64,000 nt of DNA, from the NCBI GenBank assembly GCA_038503065.1, contig JBCAMK010000011.1, positions 310,001 to 374,000 of the forward strand, given 5' to 3'. Below are positions 9,401 to 21,277 of this stretch, piece by piece (the stretch's first letter is position 1; every line of letters begins with the position of its first letter). A program made the position numbers and the translations under genes. The notes under the pieces are model-generated. The model ran no database searches. It saw nothing but the letters and a program-made list of their open reading frames with translations, and had not been told where the DNA came from. Source of the stretch: Paragyromitra xinjiangensis (Eukaryota > Ascomycota > Pezizomycetes > Pezizales > Discinaceae).

Positions 9401-12400
9401 AGAGGCTCGAGAATGGGATCCATAGCGGCGGAGTGGTATCCGTAAGGAACATCAAGCTTAATGCACTTGGCAATGGAGTTCTCCTTGAGGTGAGCGCGAA
9501 GGGTATCGATCTGTTCAATGGCACCTGCAACAACACAGTCGGCAGTGCTGTTGCGGCATGCGACGGCAAGGTTGGGAAGATCAGAGCGGGACTTAAGAAT
9601 CTCCTCGACTTTCTCTGGAGGGGCGTTCACAGCCAACATGCCGCTGGCAGAGGGCTTGCAGAGATCGGCCATCATACGGGCACGGTTGGCAACAATCTTG
9701 AGAGCATCGGTGAAGGTGATCACTTCAGAGATAGCGAGAGCAGCATATTCTCCGAGACTGTCATAAAGTTAGTAATCTGATCATTGATATCATATGGAGA
9801 AGTAATTACCTGTGACCCAAAACAGCATCAGGCTGAAGACCGAAAGAAATCCACAATTTGGCCAAAGCATACTCCAAAACAAAGATAGTGCACTGGAAAG
9901 CCTCAACCCTTTGCTTAGGAGTCAAATCCGGCTCAACACCATCTGCAGCATTCATGATAGGCAAAACACCAACGAATCCGAGACCAACGAGGCTGGAATG
10001 AGCCTGCTCGACAATATCACGGAAGACGGGAGAAGTCTGAATCAAGCTACGACCCATACCGAGATACTGGCTACCCTGGCCGGAGAAGACAAACACAGTC
10101 TTGGAGCTTTCGCTCTTGGCAGGAATCTGCTTAGGAGCTGCCTTCTCGAGTTCAGCAATCAAGCCATCGAAAGAGCTAGCAGTGACAGCAAGGCGGTGGT
10201 TGAAAGGTTGGCGACGAGCAGTAGCAGTGTAGCAGACATCTTCGAGCGAGAGAGAGTCCTTATTCTCCTTGAAGTGGGCGATATACTTGCGCCTCAGGTT
10301 CTCGAGCACATTCTTATTCTTAGCGGTCAAAGCAAACAAATGGGCCTTGCGGGTGAGTTCAGCTGGCTTCTCATTGTCCTCAGGAGCCTCCTCAAGTAGA
10401 AGAACACCATTGGATCCAGCAGCACCGAAGTTGTTGAGCAAAGCAAGACGACGAGTACCTTCCTTATGAGTTTCCCAGTGAGTGTTGCTGCGGGCAATGT
10501 TGACACCATCAACTCCCAACGGGGCAATCTTCGGGTTAAGGTTCTTGAGCGAGATTTGGTTGGGAATGGTTCTATGCTTCAACATGAGCAAAAGCTTCGA
10601 CAAGCCAGCGGATCCAGATGCAGCCTCGCAATGCCCAATGTTCGCCTTCACTGAAGTAATGTAGAGGGGCTTATCAGGGGTCCTAGTCTTTGCAAATGTT
10701 CCACGAAGAGACGCCAACTCAGCTGGGTCACCAGCCTGGGTACCGGTTCCGTGAGCTTCAATGACACTGATATCCAAAGGATCAACACCAGTCTCCTTAA
10801 GAAGACGTTCGAACAACACCTGTTGGGTGGCGGCGTGAGGGTGAGTGATGGAGTGTGCTTCACCGGATTGGTTGACTTGAACGCCACGGATGACACCAAG
10901 GATCTGATCATTTTCCGCGACAGCATCGGAGAGGCGCTTGAGAACGAACATGCCACAACCTTCAGAACGGCAGTAACCATCGGCAGACTCATCGAAAGCC
11001 TTGCACTGACCAGTGGGAGACAAGAAATGGGCGCGGTCAAGACCAAGGTACATCTAAGACTTAAGTTAGAGGCGATTGATTTATCGGGAATGGATTGAAA
11101 GACTCACATCAGGACTGGCAATCACGTTAACACCACCAGCGACAGCTGCATTACAATCTCCAGCCTCCAAAGCACGGCATGCCTGGTAGATAGCGATCAA
11201 GGATGAAGAGCAAGCAGTATCAACAACGAGCGAAGGACCGCTCAACTTCAGCGCATATGAGATACGTCCACTGAGGAAAGCCCTCAAGTTACCGGTGCTG
11301 TAGTAGACATCGATATCGTCACGCAAGTTCTCAGTGTAGTCGCCAGTCGCAACACCAACGTAGCAGCCGAAAGATTCACGGGCAAATGTATCGGTGGTAT
11401 CAGCAACGTAACCGGCATTCTCAATAGCAGTGTATGCAGTCTGGAGGAGCACACGCTGTTGAGGATCAAGAGACTTCGCTTCACGAGGAGAGATATTGAA
11501 GAACGTGTTGTCGAATGCGGCAGGGTTCTTCAGGAAGTTACCGAACTTAGTACCCATTGACCTCACAGGCTTGTTGGCGTTGCCAGAAGGATCATAGTAG
11601 TTGGAGACATCGAAGCGGGAGTATGGGATCTAGAATAGTCAGTGAATCAGAATCATCAAGTGTCACTCATAATTAGGATACCAACCTCGGAAACAGTGTT
11701 AAGACCCTCTTCAAGGACTCTCCACAATCCAGCAACATCAGCCGCACCAGGCATATTAACACCCATTCCAACAATCGCAATACCATCTTCAGGCTTGAAC
11801 CTAAGTGGCTTGGTGCTCGCAAAGGTGGCAGCGGCATCGGAGGTGTGCGACAAATCGATTAAACTGATATTCTGGTGTGGCGGCTTCTGTGCCTGGAACA
11901 CAGACCCAGTTCCAGGTCCAAAGTTGACAACGTTGATCTGGGTATCTTCCGCAATCTTGATAGCATCGGCAATCATGTTCTCGACCGTTTTATCCCAGTT
12001 GACACACTCAATAAGGACCATATCCAAGACCAACTCAAGGAGAGACTTCTCAGATGTAGCAGAGGACAACAGCTTTCCATCGACAGTAGAGCGGAGTGGG
12101 ATCTTAGCCTCATCGAGAGATGGGAATTTGAGGTGGCGTCTGGTTAAGTGGGCTTCGACTTTTGCCTTGACACCTTCAAGAGCCTTTCCACCATGGTAGA
12201 GAGTATGCACGTTCGTGAAGCGGGTGCTGAACTTTCCAGCAACTTCATCAATCTGGAAGCGGGCGAGGATGTCGCCGCGGCCGGAAATAGTAACGACTTT
12301 CTCGGAGGAGACAGCAGTCAAGTGGAGAAGAGGGCCAGTTGACTGATCAAATCCGTAAAGAAGAATGTGAGCAATCAGATCGATAAGCAGCGAAAGCAAA

Positions 12401-13113
12401 ATCTCCCAAGGAGAAGCATTGGGCGAGGAGACTAATGATATGGAATACGACGATGGGGAGGGGGAGGGGGGAGGGGAGGATTTCCGGGAATGACTGACCG
12501 TCTTGTTGAACGCTGCAATACGCTCGAGAGCGACTTCTCTAGTCCACCCGAAAACAACCAAACCCCAAGACAACAATTCCTTCTCACCCTCGGGCCTCTC
12601 AGACAGTCTATACAACTCAGTCTCATATCCAATCCAGACAGCAAGTTTGAATGCCTCAACGCTGTTAGACAGGAAATCGACGGTGGTGTGGGACGAAGCT
12701 ACAACGGAGGCAGCCAAAGATCCGGAGCAAAAACCGGCAACTTCAGAGAACGAAGTCGAAGCATTATCAAACGAGACCTCGGGGGTGGTCTCGATGAAGG
12801 AGAGGTAACGAAGAAGCTGGAAGAGACACAAGCTAGTTCCTTGGATAACGCAAGAAGATTGGTACTTCTCTTTCGGCTCGAGCAAGCTTTGCGGAGTGGG
12901 GAAATCCGCAAGATCAACACCGATAGTAGCTCGTTCCTCAGCATTCAAGCTGGAGAGCTCGCCGACGAAAGCATGGTAAGCCGCATTAAGGAGGAGGGAG
13001 CCAGAGGCGGAAGAAGCATCTTTAGTGGCAACAGTGCGAGCTTTGGGGGTGAAAAGAGCGAGGGAGCCCTGGCCAGCGAACACCGGGATACTTGTGGTCT
13101 TGGTGGTAGACAT
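6440..13113 (-). CDS. Non-reducing polyketide synthase, SAT-KS-AT-PT-ACP-ACP-TE
   Basis: Predicted exons: 13113-12499, 12342-11686, 11629-11108, 11053-9810, 9757-6987 and 6930-6440, giving 2099 aa. SAT has GFCSG (Cys129). KS has DTACSSS (Cys564), [11 protein letters not shown] and NIGH. AT has GQGSQ and GHSLGE (Ser1013). PT has its His in GHQVGG (about 1338) and Asp in HPVFMD (about 1523). Two ACPs carry LGVDSL (Ser1686) and LGLDSL (Ser1789). TE has GGWSYGG (Ser1939) and GNHFEPF (His2080). There is no methyltransferase, KR, DH or ER domain, and length and order match orsellinic-acid-type synthases such as OrsA. It should build an unmethylated aromatic acid from malonyl units; chain length cannot be read from sequence. 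The adjacent head-to-head reductase suggests the free acid is its substrate. The first intron (12343-12498, 156 bp) is stop-free and in frame; if retained, the protein would be 2151 aa. Confidence 0.93.
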
Positions 13114-13257
13114 TTTTGTGAGTAACTTCTTTTCTTGGGGAAAGAATCAAAGAATTTAAGGTAATGAAGAGCGAGGGAAAATGCTCAAGTATCACAAATC
13201 ACGTGGAATGAGGAAAAAGTCAAGATAGTGGGGAATATCTTGATGGTGAAGGTAGAT

Positions 13258-13335
13258 GAGATATGGGGAGTATCTCTTCTAATATAGGAATTGATAACTG
13301 GAAGGATGTAGAGGAGATATGGGGAGTATCTCTTC
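13258..13335. promoter_or_regulatory. Paired palindromic boxes upstream of the PKS
   Basis: GAGATATGGGGAGTATCTC, a perfect GAGATA-N7-TATCTC dyad, occurs at 13258 and again at 13314, 56 bp apart. Both copies continue TTC, giving 22 identical bases. They lie about 145-220 bp upstream of the PKS start codon. A duplicated palindrome at promoter distance suggests a dimeric regulator, possibly cluster-specific; this is inference. A weaker related piece (GGGGAATATCTTGA) lies at about 13230. Confidence 0.45.
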
Positions 13336-15571
13336 GACTGTAGATGAGGTGGATGAGGGTGATTGTGATGCTGAATGAGCAAGATGAGGAGGTAAAAACG
13401 AGAAGAAACCCACAGTATCTATACTTTGACTTCTGTTGAATGACAATCACCAAAATCCACCACGAATTACTAAGAGCCTCATAGAGAGCCTGACTGGAGT
13501 TCACCGTGGAGTATCGATAACCCGTACAAAGTGTACTGAGCCCAAAGGCCGATTGGGTTACTCCGAACTCGGTGCACATCGCCGAAAGATGAGAAATGTT
13601 CCTGTATCTCGTAACGTGTGGTATCTCACGCCTTAGGCGTCCACCAAATAATGGTAGTAGTAATGCCAACCCGGGACACGATCTAGCACTCGTCCAGAAC
13701 GAGTGGGCAAACAGGGCAGGGTGAGGAGTAAAGAGTGCAGGGTGAGCAAGAGACGAACCACCCTGCTGCTCGGTAGCCTCATCCGTACCCGTCTTCTGCA
13801 ATTTGGAACAGTTTACGCAGTCCGATCTGTGGAGTAGTGATTCGTTGAGCAGGGAGTAGTACTAAAGTCTTGGCATCGTATGGTAGATCCGAGTAAAGTT
13901 GGGTGTCCCTGAATCCGATCCCTTCGTACCGTTTTCGGTTATGATAACCTTATTGCTCCATACGTAAACCACTCTGCCGCAGGGCCTGTTACGCATCCGT
14001 CTCGCGATGCGCTCTTTCAACGACTATTGATAATATCTCCTGTAGTTGGCAGCATGTGCGCCAAAAATACTCAATTCAGGGTCCTGCATGGCATCGACAT
14101 TGATCGCTGCTCGATCGATTTAGCGGGTCTTAACTTGGTATAATTCACTGCCTATTTTATCAACTCGTTACTTTAGTTAGTCTAACACTCTTGCGGCTCT
14201 CCCTAAACCCTTATAGTGCGGGTACCACTGTAAGTTAGAATCCTTATTTTTGCCCTTTTCAACGTGCTATTTTCCTCTTCATCGTCCATTAATTAAGCAA
14301 TTCCAATCAACAATGCCGCAGAAGATTTGGATATGCCCGTACTGACCATCACCCTCAGCACACGATAACTCCCTTAACCTAGAACTCCCTGTTTCCAATA
14401 TCTATTTTTAACCTCATAAACACTACTGCCATCACTCATCAGTAAATTATAAATCCAAATATCACCTCAAGCACCCCCATCCGTCGACGAAGCACCCTAA
14501 CCCACCCCAATTCAGGGCCAATATGCCCGATCATCGATCACACATCTGCACTTGCACACTCCCTGCAGTACTACCAGATCCACGGATTTACAAAAGCTTA
14601 GCGAAAAACTGAAACAGGGCATCGCACACCCATCTTTACCTTGTCCCCTGTCCCAGGGTCGTTCCGGTTACTCCACGCCACAATCCAACGCCTGATATCG
14701 AGAGCTAGCCCCCTAGCCAATTGCGATAGTAACCCGGGGTTTTATTTTCCCTAGCCGCGCCCTGCAGCTGTCTGCTGTTAGTGACTACATCGATGCGGAA
14801 AATCAATGCTCCTAAGGGCATCACACCCCACGCCCTTTTCTTCTTCAAGGAGATCGAGGGACGTGACAAGCCACCTGCACCGATGATCCGTACGTACATC
14901 CCGATACGGACATCGATATGGTACGCGGGCTCAATCTATCACAGCCACGGTTTAACCTCAAAGTGAACGACATGATAATTAAGCAGGACCCCCCTTCCCG
15001 CCTGTCCAAAACCTGCTTGTCGGAATGCAGGGCGACATTAATAACAGCGAGCTTACCCTGGACTGATCTATGACCCTACTCAATATCACAAAGCCGAAAC
15101 GCTAGTCAAAGTCCGATGAAAACACCAACAATAACGACGGTCCCCGAAACTATCTTCGTAAACCAGGCAAACGGATAGGAATACCATCGTTAGAAGCAGA
15201 CTTCCCTCGTACTCATAATTGTGTTCGCCCGAAGAATGGGTGGTTCAGGCCTGGAATAGCAGCATTTACCTGGATCCCGCCAAGAGTAACCCGGCCTTCA
15301 GGAAAAGTACTGTCCCGAACGAATTAATTAGTGAACAATCATTGACTCTGATATCTTCAAATATATACATGTACGTATCTTCCCGAACATCTTGTTAGAA
15401 ATCCAGTACGGGGTCTGTTGGGAAGGAAATACTACACCCAAGACGCCATATCCACTTATAATCACAATCATTCCCACATCTTAGACCAAGGAAATCACGG
15501 CCTACTCCTTAAATTAAACCCATTCACTGAAACTCAATCCCAAGGAAGCAAGAGGGAGCAAAGCCATCATC
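13336..15571. other. Divergent intergenic region between PKS and reductase
   Basis: About 2.2 kb without a supportable gene. Small ORFs (such as those at 14705-14966 on both strands) show no family signature. A short hairpin (ACGCCTTAGGCGT) lies near 13628. The region probably holds both promoters. If a regulator gene once lay here, it is not recognisable. Confidence 0.5.
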
Positions 15572-18500
15572 ATGACTTTCCGACGCCCAAATTTCGAGCT
15601 CCTTGCTCCACTCCCCGCTTCTCAAAATGACAACATCCGAACTTACCCCGAGCTTCTCGCCTTCAACGCGACTCACAATGCTTCCTCCCTCTTTTGTCTC
15701 CAGGGTCTCCGAGACTCAAATGAGCCTCCAGTCCCCATCACCTTTGCAGAGATGCAAAAGGCCGTCGACCGCTGCAAGGCGTGGCTAGTCGCGAACGTAC
15801 CCGGCATTGAGTTGCCCAGGGTCGATAGCGACGGGAAAGTCGTGAAATGCCCAGCAGTGGGAATCTTGATGGGAAGTGACGTAGGAATCGTCATTTACAT
15901 GATGGGTCTTCTTGCGCTCGGCGTGCCGGTATGTTGAAACTACAGCAAACCCAACCATGAATCGTAGTCCTAACACATCATTCTCATCACAGGTCGTTAT
16001 CCTATCCGCGCGTCTGACGCCTGTAGCAATCGCCCATCTCCTCAAGGCGACCTCTGCCGGCGCCGTGATGGTCTCCGCGCGCTGCGTCCGTGCCGCGACT
16101 GAAGCACTCTCTTCGTATGATGCAGGCGAAACAGTGCCCACAATCCACGAGCCTATCTCATACGATCGCTTCCTCGATGATGCAGACCCGATTGGATGGG
16201 CTTCATTGGAGATCCCTCCGACGTACCACTTCGTAGATGAGATGGACCGTAACGTGCTCATTCTGCACTCCTCAGGAACAACCGGTTTGCCAAAGCCAAT
16301 TTACCACCCACACAAGTATCTCCTCGGATACGCAAACTGCCATGAATTCGGGCCAGAGGACAAAGTAGATGGAATCAACTGCTCCACTCTCCCACTTTTC
16401 CACGGCTTCGGCCTTCTTTCCCCCTCTCTCGCCCTCTCCATTGGAAAGCCCTTCCTCATCCCCGCAGCTTCTGTAATCCCTACCGCAACCTCCACCCTCG
16501 CCCTCCTCCGCAACTCCAAAGCCCGCTCCCTCATGTCCGTCCCTTCCATCCTCGAAGACCTGCTTCTCCTCCCCAATAACGAAGGTGTCGACGCTCTCGT
16601 CCCTCTCGACTTCGTCGCTGTCGGTGGAGGTCCCATCAAAGCTTCAGTCGGCGAGGCCCTCGTCGCAGCGGGTGTAAAGCTACTCAACCATATGGGAGCT
16701 ACTGAGATTGGCGCGATTGCTCCTATATTCGTCCCTGGGCCTGACTACGACTGGCACTATCTCCAACTACGCCGTGATATCGGATTACGCCTTGATGCAG
16801 CCGAAGACGGAAGTGGTCTTTATAAGCTCACCGGCCACCCATTCGGATGGGGCGTCGATTTCCCCGTTCAGGATCTACTCCAATGTAATCCCGCTCAGCC
16901 AAAGACACAATTCAAGATCCTCGGACGAGCAGACGACCTCCTCGTCCTCGCTACCGGCGAGAAAGTTCTTCCAAGAATGATGGAGATGACAGTCTCCGAC
17001 GACCTCCGTGTCAAGGACGCCATTGCTTTTGGCGATGGGAGGTTCAATATCGGATTGATCGTAGAAGCCAATGTCGCGATCGACGTCACCGACTCTGCCC
17101 AAGTAGAATCATTCGTCGACTCCATCTGGCCGTCTGTTGAAGCCGGAAACGAGTTCACCGACGCCCACGGCAAGATCGCATCCAAGAGCATGATTATCGT
17201 CTCCACTCCCTCCTATAAAGTCCTCGCACGTACCGACAAGGGCAGTTTAACCCGCAAGACCATCGTCAAGGACTTTGCCGACGAGATCGACGAAGCCTAT
17301 CGCAGATCTGAGCAAGAAGGCATCGAAGCTATGCCACCCAAGGAACAAACCGAGAACGTTAAAACCTGGCTCACAAACCTCGTAGAAAGCATCCTGCATC
17401 TCGCTGACGACGAAGAATGGACCGACCAAGACGACTTCTTCGAGCTCGGCATGGACTCACTCCAAGCTACTATCCTCCGTCGCAAGCTCGTCGCAGGTAT
17501 CAATAAGTCCGGCGGTGACGGTAACAGCCTTCAACCCGACTTCATCTTCGCATACCCAACAATCTCCCGTATGCTCGATGTCCTCACCGGGAACGTTGAC
17601 GCCGCTGCCGGCCGAGAAGACCGCATCAAGGACATGGCACAGAAATATATCACCAGCGTCAAAGCTCTAGCCTCCACCACTGGCGCCGTAGTCCTCCTCA
17701 CAGGATCCACCGGATCCCTCGGTTCCTTCCTCCTCGCGCAGCTCTCCGCACTGCCAAACGTCGCCCAAGTCATCTGTCTCAACCGCCGCACAGGTGCCGC
17801 AATCCGTGACTTCTCCCTCCGTCAAAAGAAAGCCCTTGAGAAAGGCGGAATCGAGATCCCACCTTCCCACTGGGAGAAAGTAACCGTCCATGAAGTCGAC
17901 CTCAAGTCCCCCCAATTCGGTCTCTCCAACTCCGACTACAGCTCCCTAAAGGGCGTCACACACATCATCCACAACGCCTGGCCAATGGACTTCAACCGCT
18001 CGCTCGAATCCTTCGAGCCACATTTCCAGGGCACTCAAAACATCATTGAGCTAGCACTCGCAGCAAACAGCGCCAACCCCGAGAACATCCCCCGCATCCT
18101 CTTCACCTCCTCAGTCGCTGTCGTCGGTCGTTATCCTTCCCTCAATAACACACCCCTCATCCCAGAAATCCCCATGCCAGATCCAAACGTGACCGACCAC
18201 TTCGGCTACCCCGAGGCAAAATGGGTATGTGAGCAGATGCTCGAAGAGGCAAGCCGCATCTACGCCGGTCGTCTCGAAACAAGCATTATCCGTGTCGGCC
18301 AGCTTACTGGATCCGAGAGCAGCGGTGCTTGGAGTCCAAAAGAGCATTTCCCATCAATCCTTAAGTCGTCGCAGACTATCGGCAGTCTCCCAGCCGTTCA
18401 AGGCGTAAGTCAACCTTCTTACCTACTACTCCCAGCTTCCCGTGCTAACACTATGATGTCTTAACAGACCCTCTCCTGGATCCCCGTCGACCGCGCCGCA

Positions 18501-18890
18501 AAGGTAGTCGTTGAGCTTCTCCTCCAACCTACCGCTCCAGCGATCGTCTACCACCTCGAAAACCCAATGCGACAGCCCTGGATGGATATCCTCACGCTTC
18601 TCTCCCGCGCGCTCAAGCTCACTCCCTCGCAGGCTGACAAACCCGCTGTCATCCCATTCGACCAGTGGCTCGACAAAGTCCGTTCCATCGACGACGTCGA
18701 GAAGAACCCCGCTGGGAAGGTCGTGAAGTTCTTGGAAGAGGAGTTCACGAGTATGGCGAGTGGAGCTGTCGTGTTAGATACCAAGATCTCGAGAGGGGCG
18801 TCGAGGACGTTGGCGGCTTCCGGGGGGATCGAGAAGAGACATATTGATTTGTATGTCAAGTACTGGAGGAGTGTTGGACATTTGGCGTAG
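15572..18890 (+). CDS. NRPS-like carboxylic acid reductase (A-T-R)
   Basis: Exons 15572-15928, 15993-18404 and 18468-18890 give 1063 aa; both introns have good GT...AG ends, and the second has a GCTAAC branch-like site. The adenylation domain (about 1-550) has HSSGTTGLPKP (about 211-221) and GRADDLLVLATGEKVLP. The carrier domain has FFELGMDSLQ with its phosphopantetheine Ser at about 608. The reductase domain is an extended SDR with TGSTGSLG (about 689) and YPEAK (Tyr858, Lys862). Such enzymes activate an aromatic acid as the adenylate, load it on the carrier and release the aldehyde with NADPH; Aspergillus terreus ATEG_03630, acting on an orsellinic-type acid, is the model. There is no condensation domain. 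Placement head-to-head with the PKS supports conversion of its product to an aryl aldehyde. The start is the first ATG in frame, with no good alternative upstream. Confidence 0.92.
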
Positions 18891-19918
18891 ATGGGGTGTT
18901 TTTTGAGAAATTTGGAAATTGGTAGAGATGTGGTGGTGGTGTTTTTTGGGCTTGGATTTTTGTTTCTTTTGTTTTTTTGGCTTTGTATGTTAGATCGGTT
19001 GCGGGATGAATGCGCCGCTCAATTCAAGATGGTTAATACCGGGAATATGAACCTCAGTCTTTTTGAAGTTGTTTATTCCTTATTCATGCGTTAGTAATTC
19101 ACAAGATATGGAAATATGCAACCTGGCCCAGCCTTGATGTATTACGAGGTTCTCCCATTTTAAAAACGTGGCTCCCAAAGTAAAGGCACTATGGAAATAT
19201 CCCGAATCTCCTATGCAAGAGAAGTAAACTTCGTCCTCACGTACTAAGCATTAGCAATTGGCTAGTAGAGATTCGAACGCAAGGGATTGAACCAACCGAC
19301 TCGCCCAAATAAAGTCTATTCGACGCACGAAAACATTCAAACAGAAGTGAATCCACTCCCATCCAAATAATTATACTGTTAAAGACGAGGCTTCAAACCA
19401 AAGAGCGGATATAAAATTGCGAGTGCGGATCCATGATCGTGACAGCACGCAACCATACGCTACGAGCAAACTAATCCCCGCCCCTACCAACCCCCTAAAA
19501 CCCCACCGCAATTACTATCAGCAAAAATCTACACCGAAAAACCCACTCGGAAAACCACCCCCTACCAAGCACAGCATCACTATACACCCTTAGCCAAATT
19601 CAAAAGACCACTCACCAGCAACCACAACTCGAACCACCGACAAGTATCCACAAGACTCCCGTCCCCACTACCCGACATAAACAATCCCGAACTCCGAAAA
19701 ACATACCCAAACACCACAGTTATCCCCCGCGCGGAGAATGATGCAGGGCCGATATGCAAGATTTCCCTGCATGCACCCCCACACCCCGACAGAAAAGACC
19801 CAGGGGTTCACATCCGGAAGAATTACGCAATAATCCGAGAACTCACACCTAACAAAACGTAGCAGTCGACATGACACCCATTGCTAACACAGAATATCCG
19901 ATCAGAGCCAAAGCTCAA
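18891..19918. other. Intergenic, with one tRNA-like fragment
   Basis: No gene is supported. On the minus strand at about 19330-19265 a segment reads GGGCGAGTCGGTTGG and, about 28 nt on, GCGTTCGAATCTC. These resemble a tRNA A-box and B-box, but the spacing is too short for an intact tRNA. It is at best a tRNA-derived scrap. Confidence 0.3.
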
Positions 19919-20699
19919 TCTAAAGACCTCGCCACCACCACCCGTATAGCCGAGAAACCATCAAGGCTGATAGCAGTCACTGTCGGAGCTACGAGCAATG
20001 CTAACTCCTGTAACCTATATTGCTTTTGCCGTATCTCATCCTCAAACCCAGTGATGGGGTTCCTCGCTCGGTCATCTGAGTAAGAGTCTAACGCACTTCC
20101 ACGTTTAGCGTGACGCAGGGAATGGTTGACCTGAATTGAAACGCCGAAACGTGGAATGTGATCTTATCGGCATCTGCCATTAGAGACGTCTAGCATAGCT
20201 AATGTAGAGCTCCGCCATTCCACAGGAATAGATATCGATTCTAGTTTAAGATTCTTGCACATCCTCGCTATGCAGGGATACTTCGACTCTATTCCGTGGG
20301 TGACCAATCCAAACTAGGCAGAGTGACAGCTACACCGTTGGTGAGATTCAGCCCACAGCCAACGACGCTCGAGAAGTTAATACCGCAGTAAGCTATAGCA
20401 ACGTGCTCATCCCATTCGATACGGCGACATGGACTCGAAAATAGGCACTTACGTGATGGAACGGTAAAGCGTGACGCTCGTGTGGGGCACGAGAAGAGCT
20501 GAGGTTGAGAATTCCCCCGTTGGGACAGCGTTATGCAGGGTCCAGCTTGGCGTTGGCCCGTGCTCTGTGAACCGAGTAACGCTTTCCAAGTCCGTATCGG
20601 TATCTCCGATTGCTATTTGGGATTGTTTGGCAATGGTATATCGTTTGAGTTAATTCTTGACTTACAGCTGCATAACTTGCTTTTTGTTCCGGAATGCAT
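19919..20699 (-). CDS. Possible small multi-exon gene, function unknown
   Basis: On the minus strand an ATG at 20699-20697 opens a 34-nt exon ending at a perfect GTAAGT (intron 20665-20613). Exon 2 (20612-20453) includes SALLVPHTSVTLYRSIT and ends at another GTAAGT. A third exon from about 20367 (acceptor GAG, CTTAC branch-like site upstream) stays in frame to a TAG at 20289, giving about 90 aa. Further open stretches continue on the same strand to about 19919 (PITGFEDEIRQKQYRLQEL and onward). I recognise no family. The two strong donors and preserved frame favour a real or recently decayed gene over chance, but the third exon and the downstream part are guesses. It lies between the reductase and the flavoprotein, so it could be a cluster member. 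Confidence 0.25.
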
Positions 20700-21277
20700 T
20701 ATTGCTCAATAATGTGAAACAAAACACGAAACCCCCCATATGTGCAACACCAGAATCCTGTCCCACATTCTAGATCCTCCCTGAGCCACGGTTCTGGAAT
20801 CATTACCAGATGGACTTATCTCTGATCGCCGTCTCTCGGCATACAAACCGTCCAGCAAACAAACCCCGAAGATACCGGAAGATCCTTAAGTCATGTCTCC
20901 ACAATCCTCTAGTACAGTAACAAATCCCCGCCACAAGAGTTTCTAAATTCCCTTCCAGACTTGCCCCGGCGCCGAAAAATAGGATCATCGGATGTTGCAC
21001 AAAGTATTCACTATTGAAAACACACGAACACGTACTATCCATCGGCGCCAGAACCCGAAACCTGCTTTCGAGACCTGTAGACGTTTAGATATGGCCTATC
21101 TATTTACTAAAACCATCCGAAAACCATCCCCAAGTTTCTCCCACAGCCTCAATCGTCGCCGCATCATGAAATATCACTCGTAAAACACAACTCCCCATCT
21201 CCAAACCGTTTTATATCCCACCCAAATCCCCTACTCCTCCAACACCTCTACTATCACATCCACCCGCATAACTAACA

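Noticed and set aside
7927..9780. Long plus-strand ORFs (up to 253 aa) and minus-frame ORFs up to 320 aa within the PKS
   Set aside because: They are shadows of the PKS reading frame, which alone shows domain motifs and correct splice joins.
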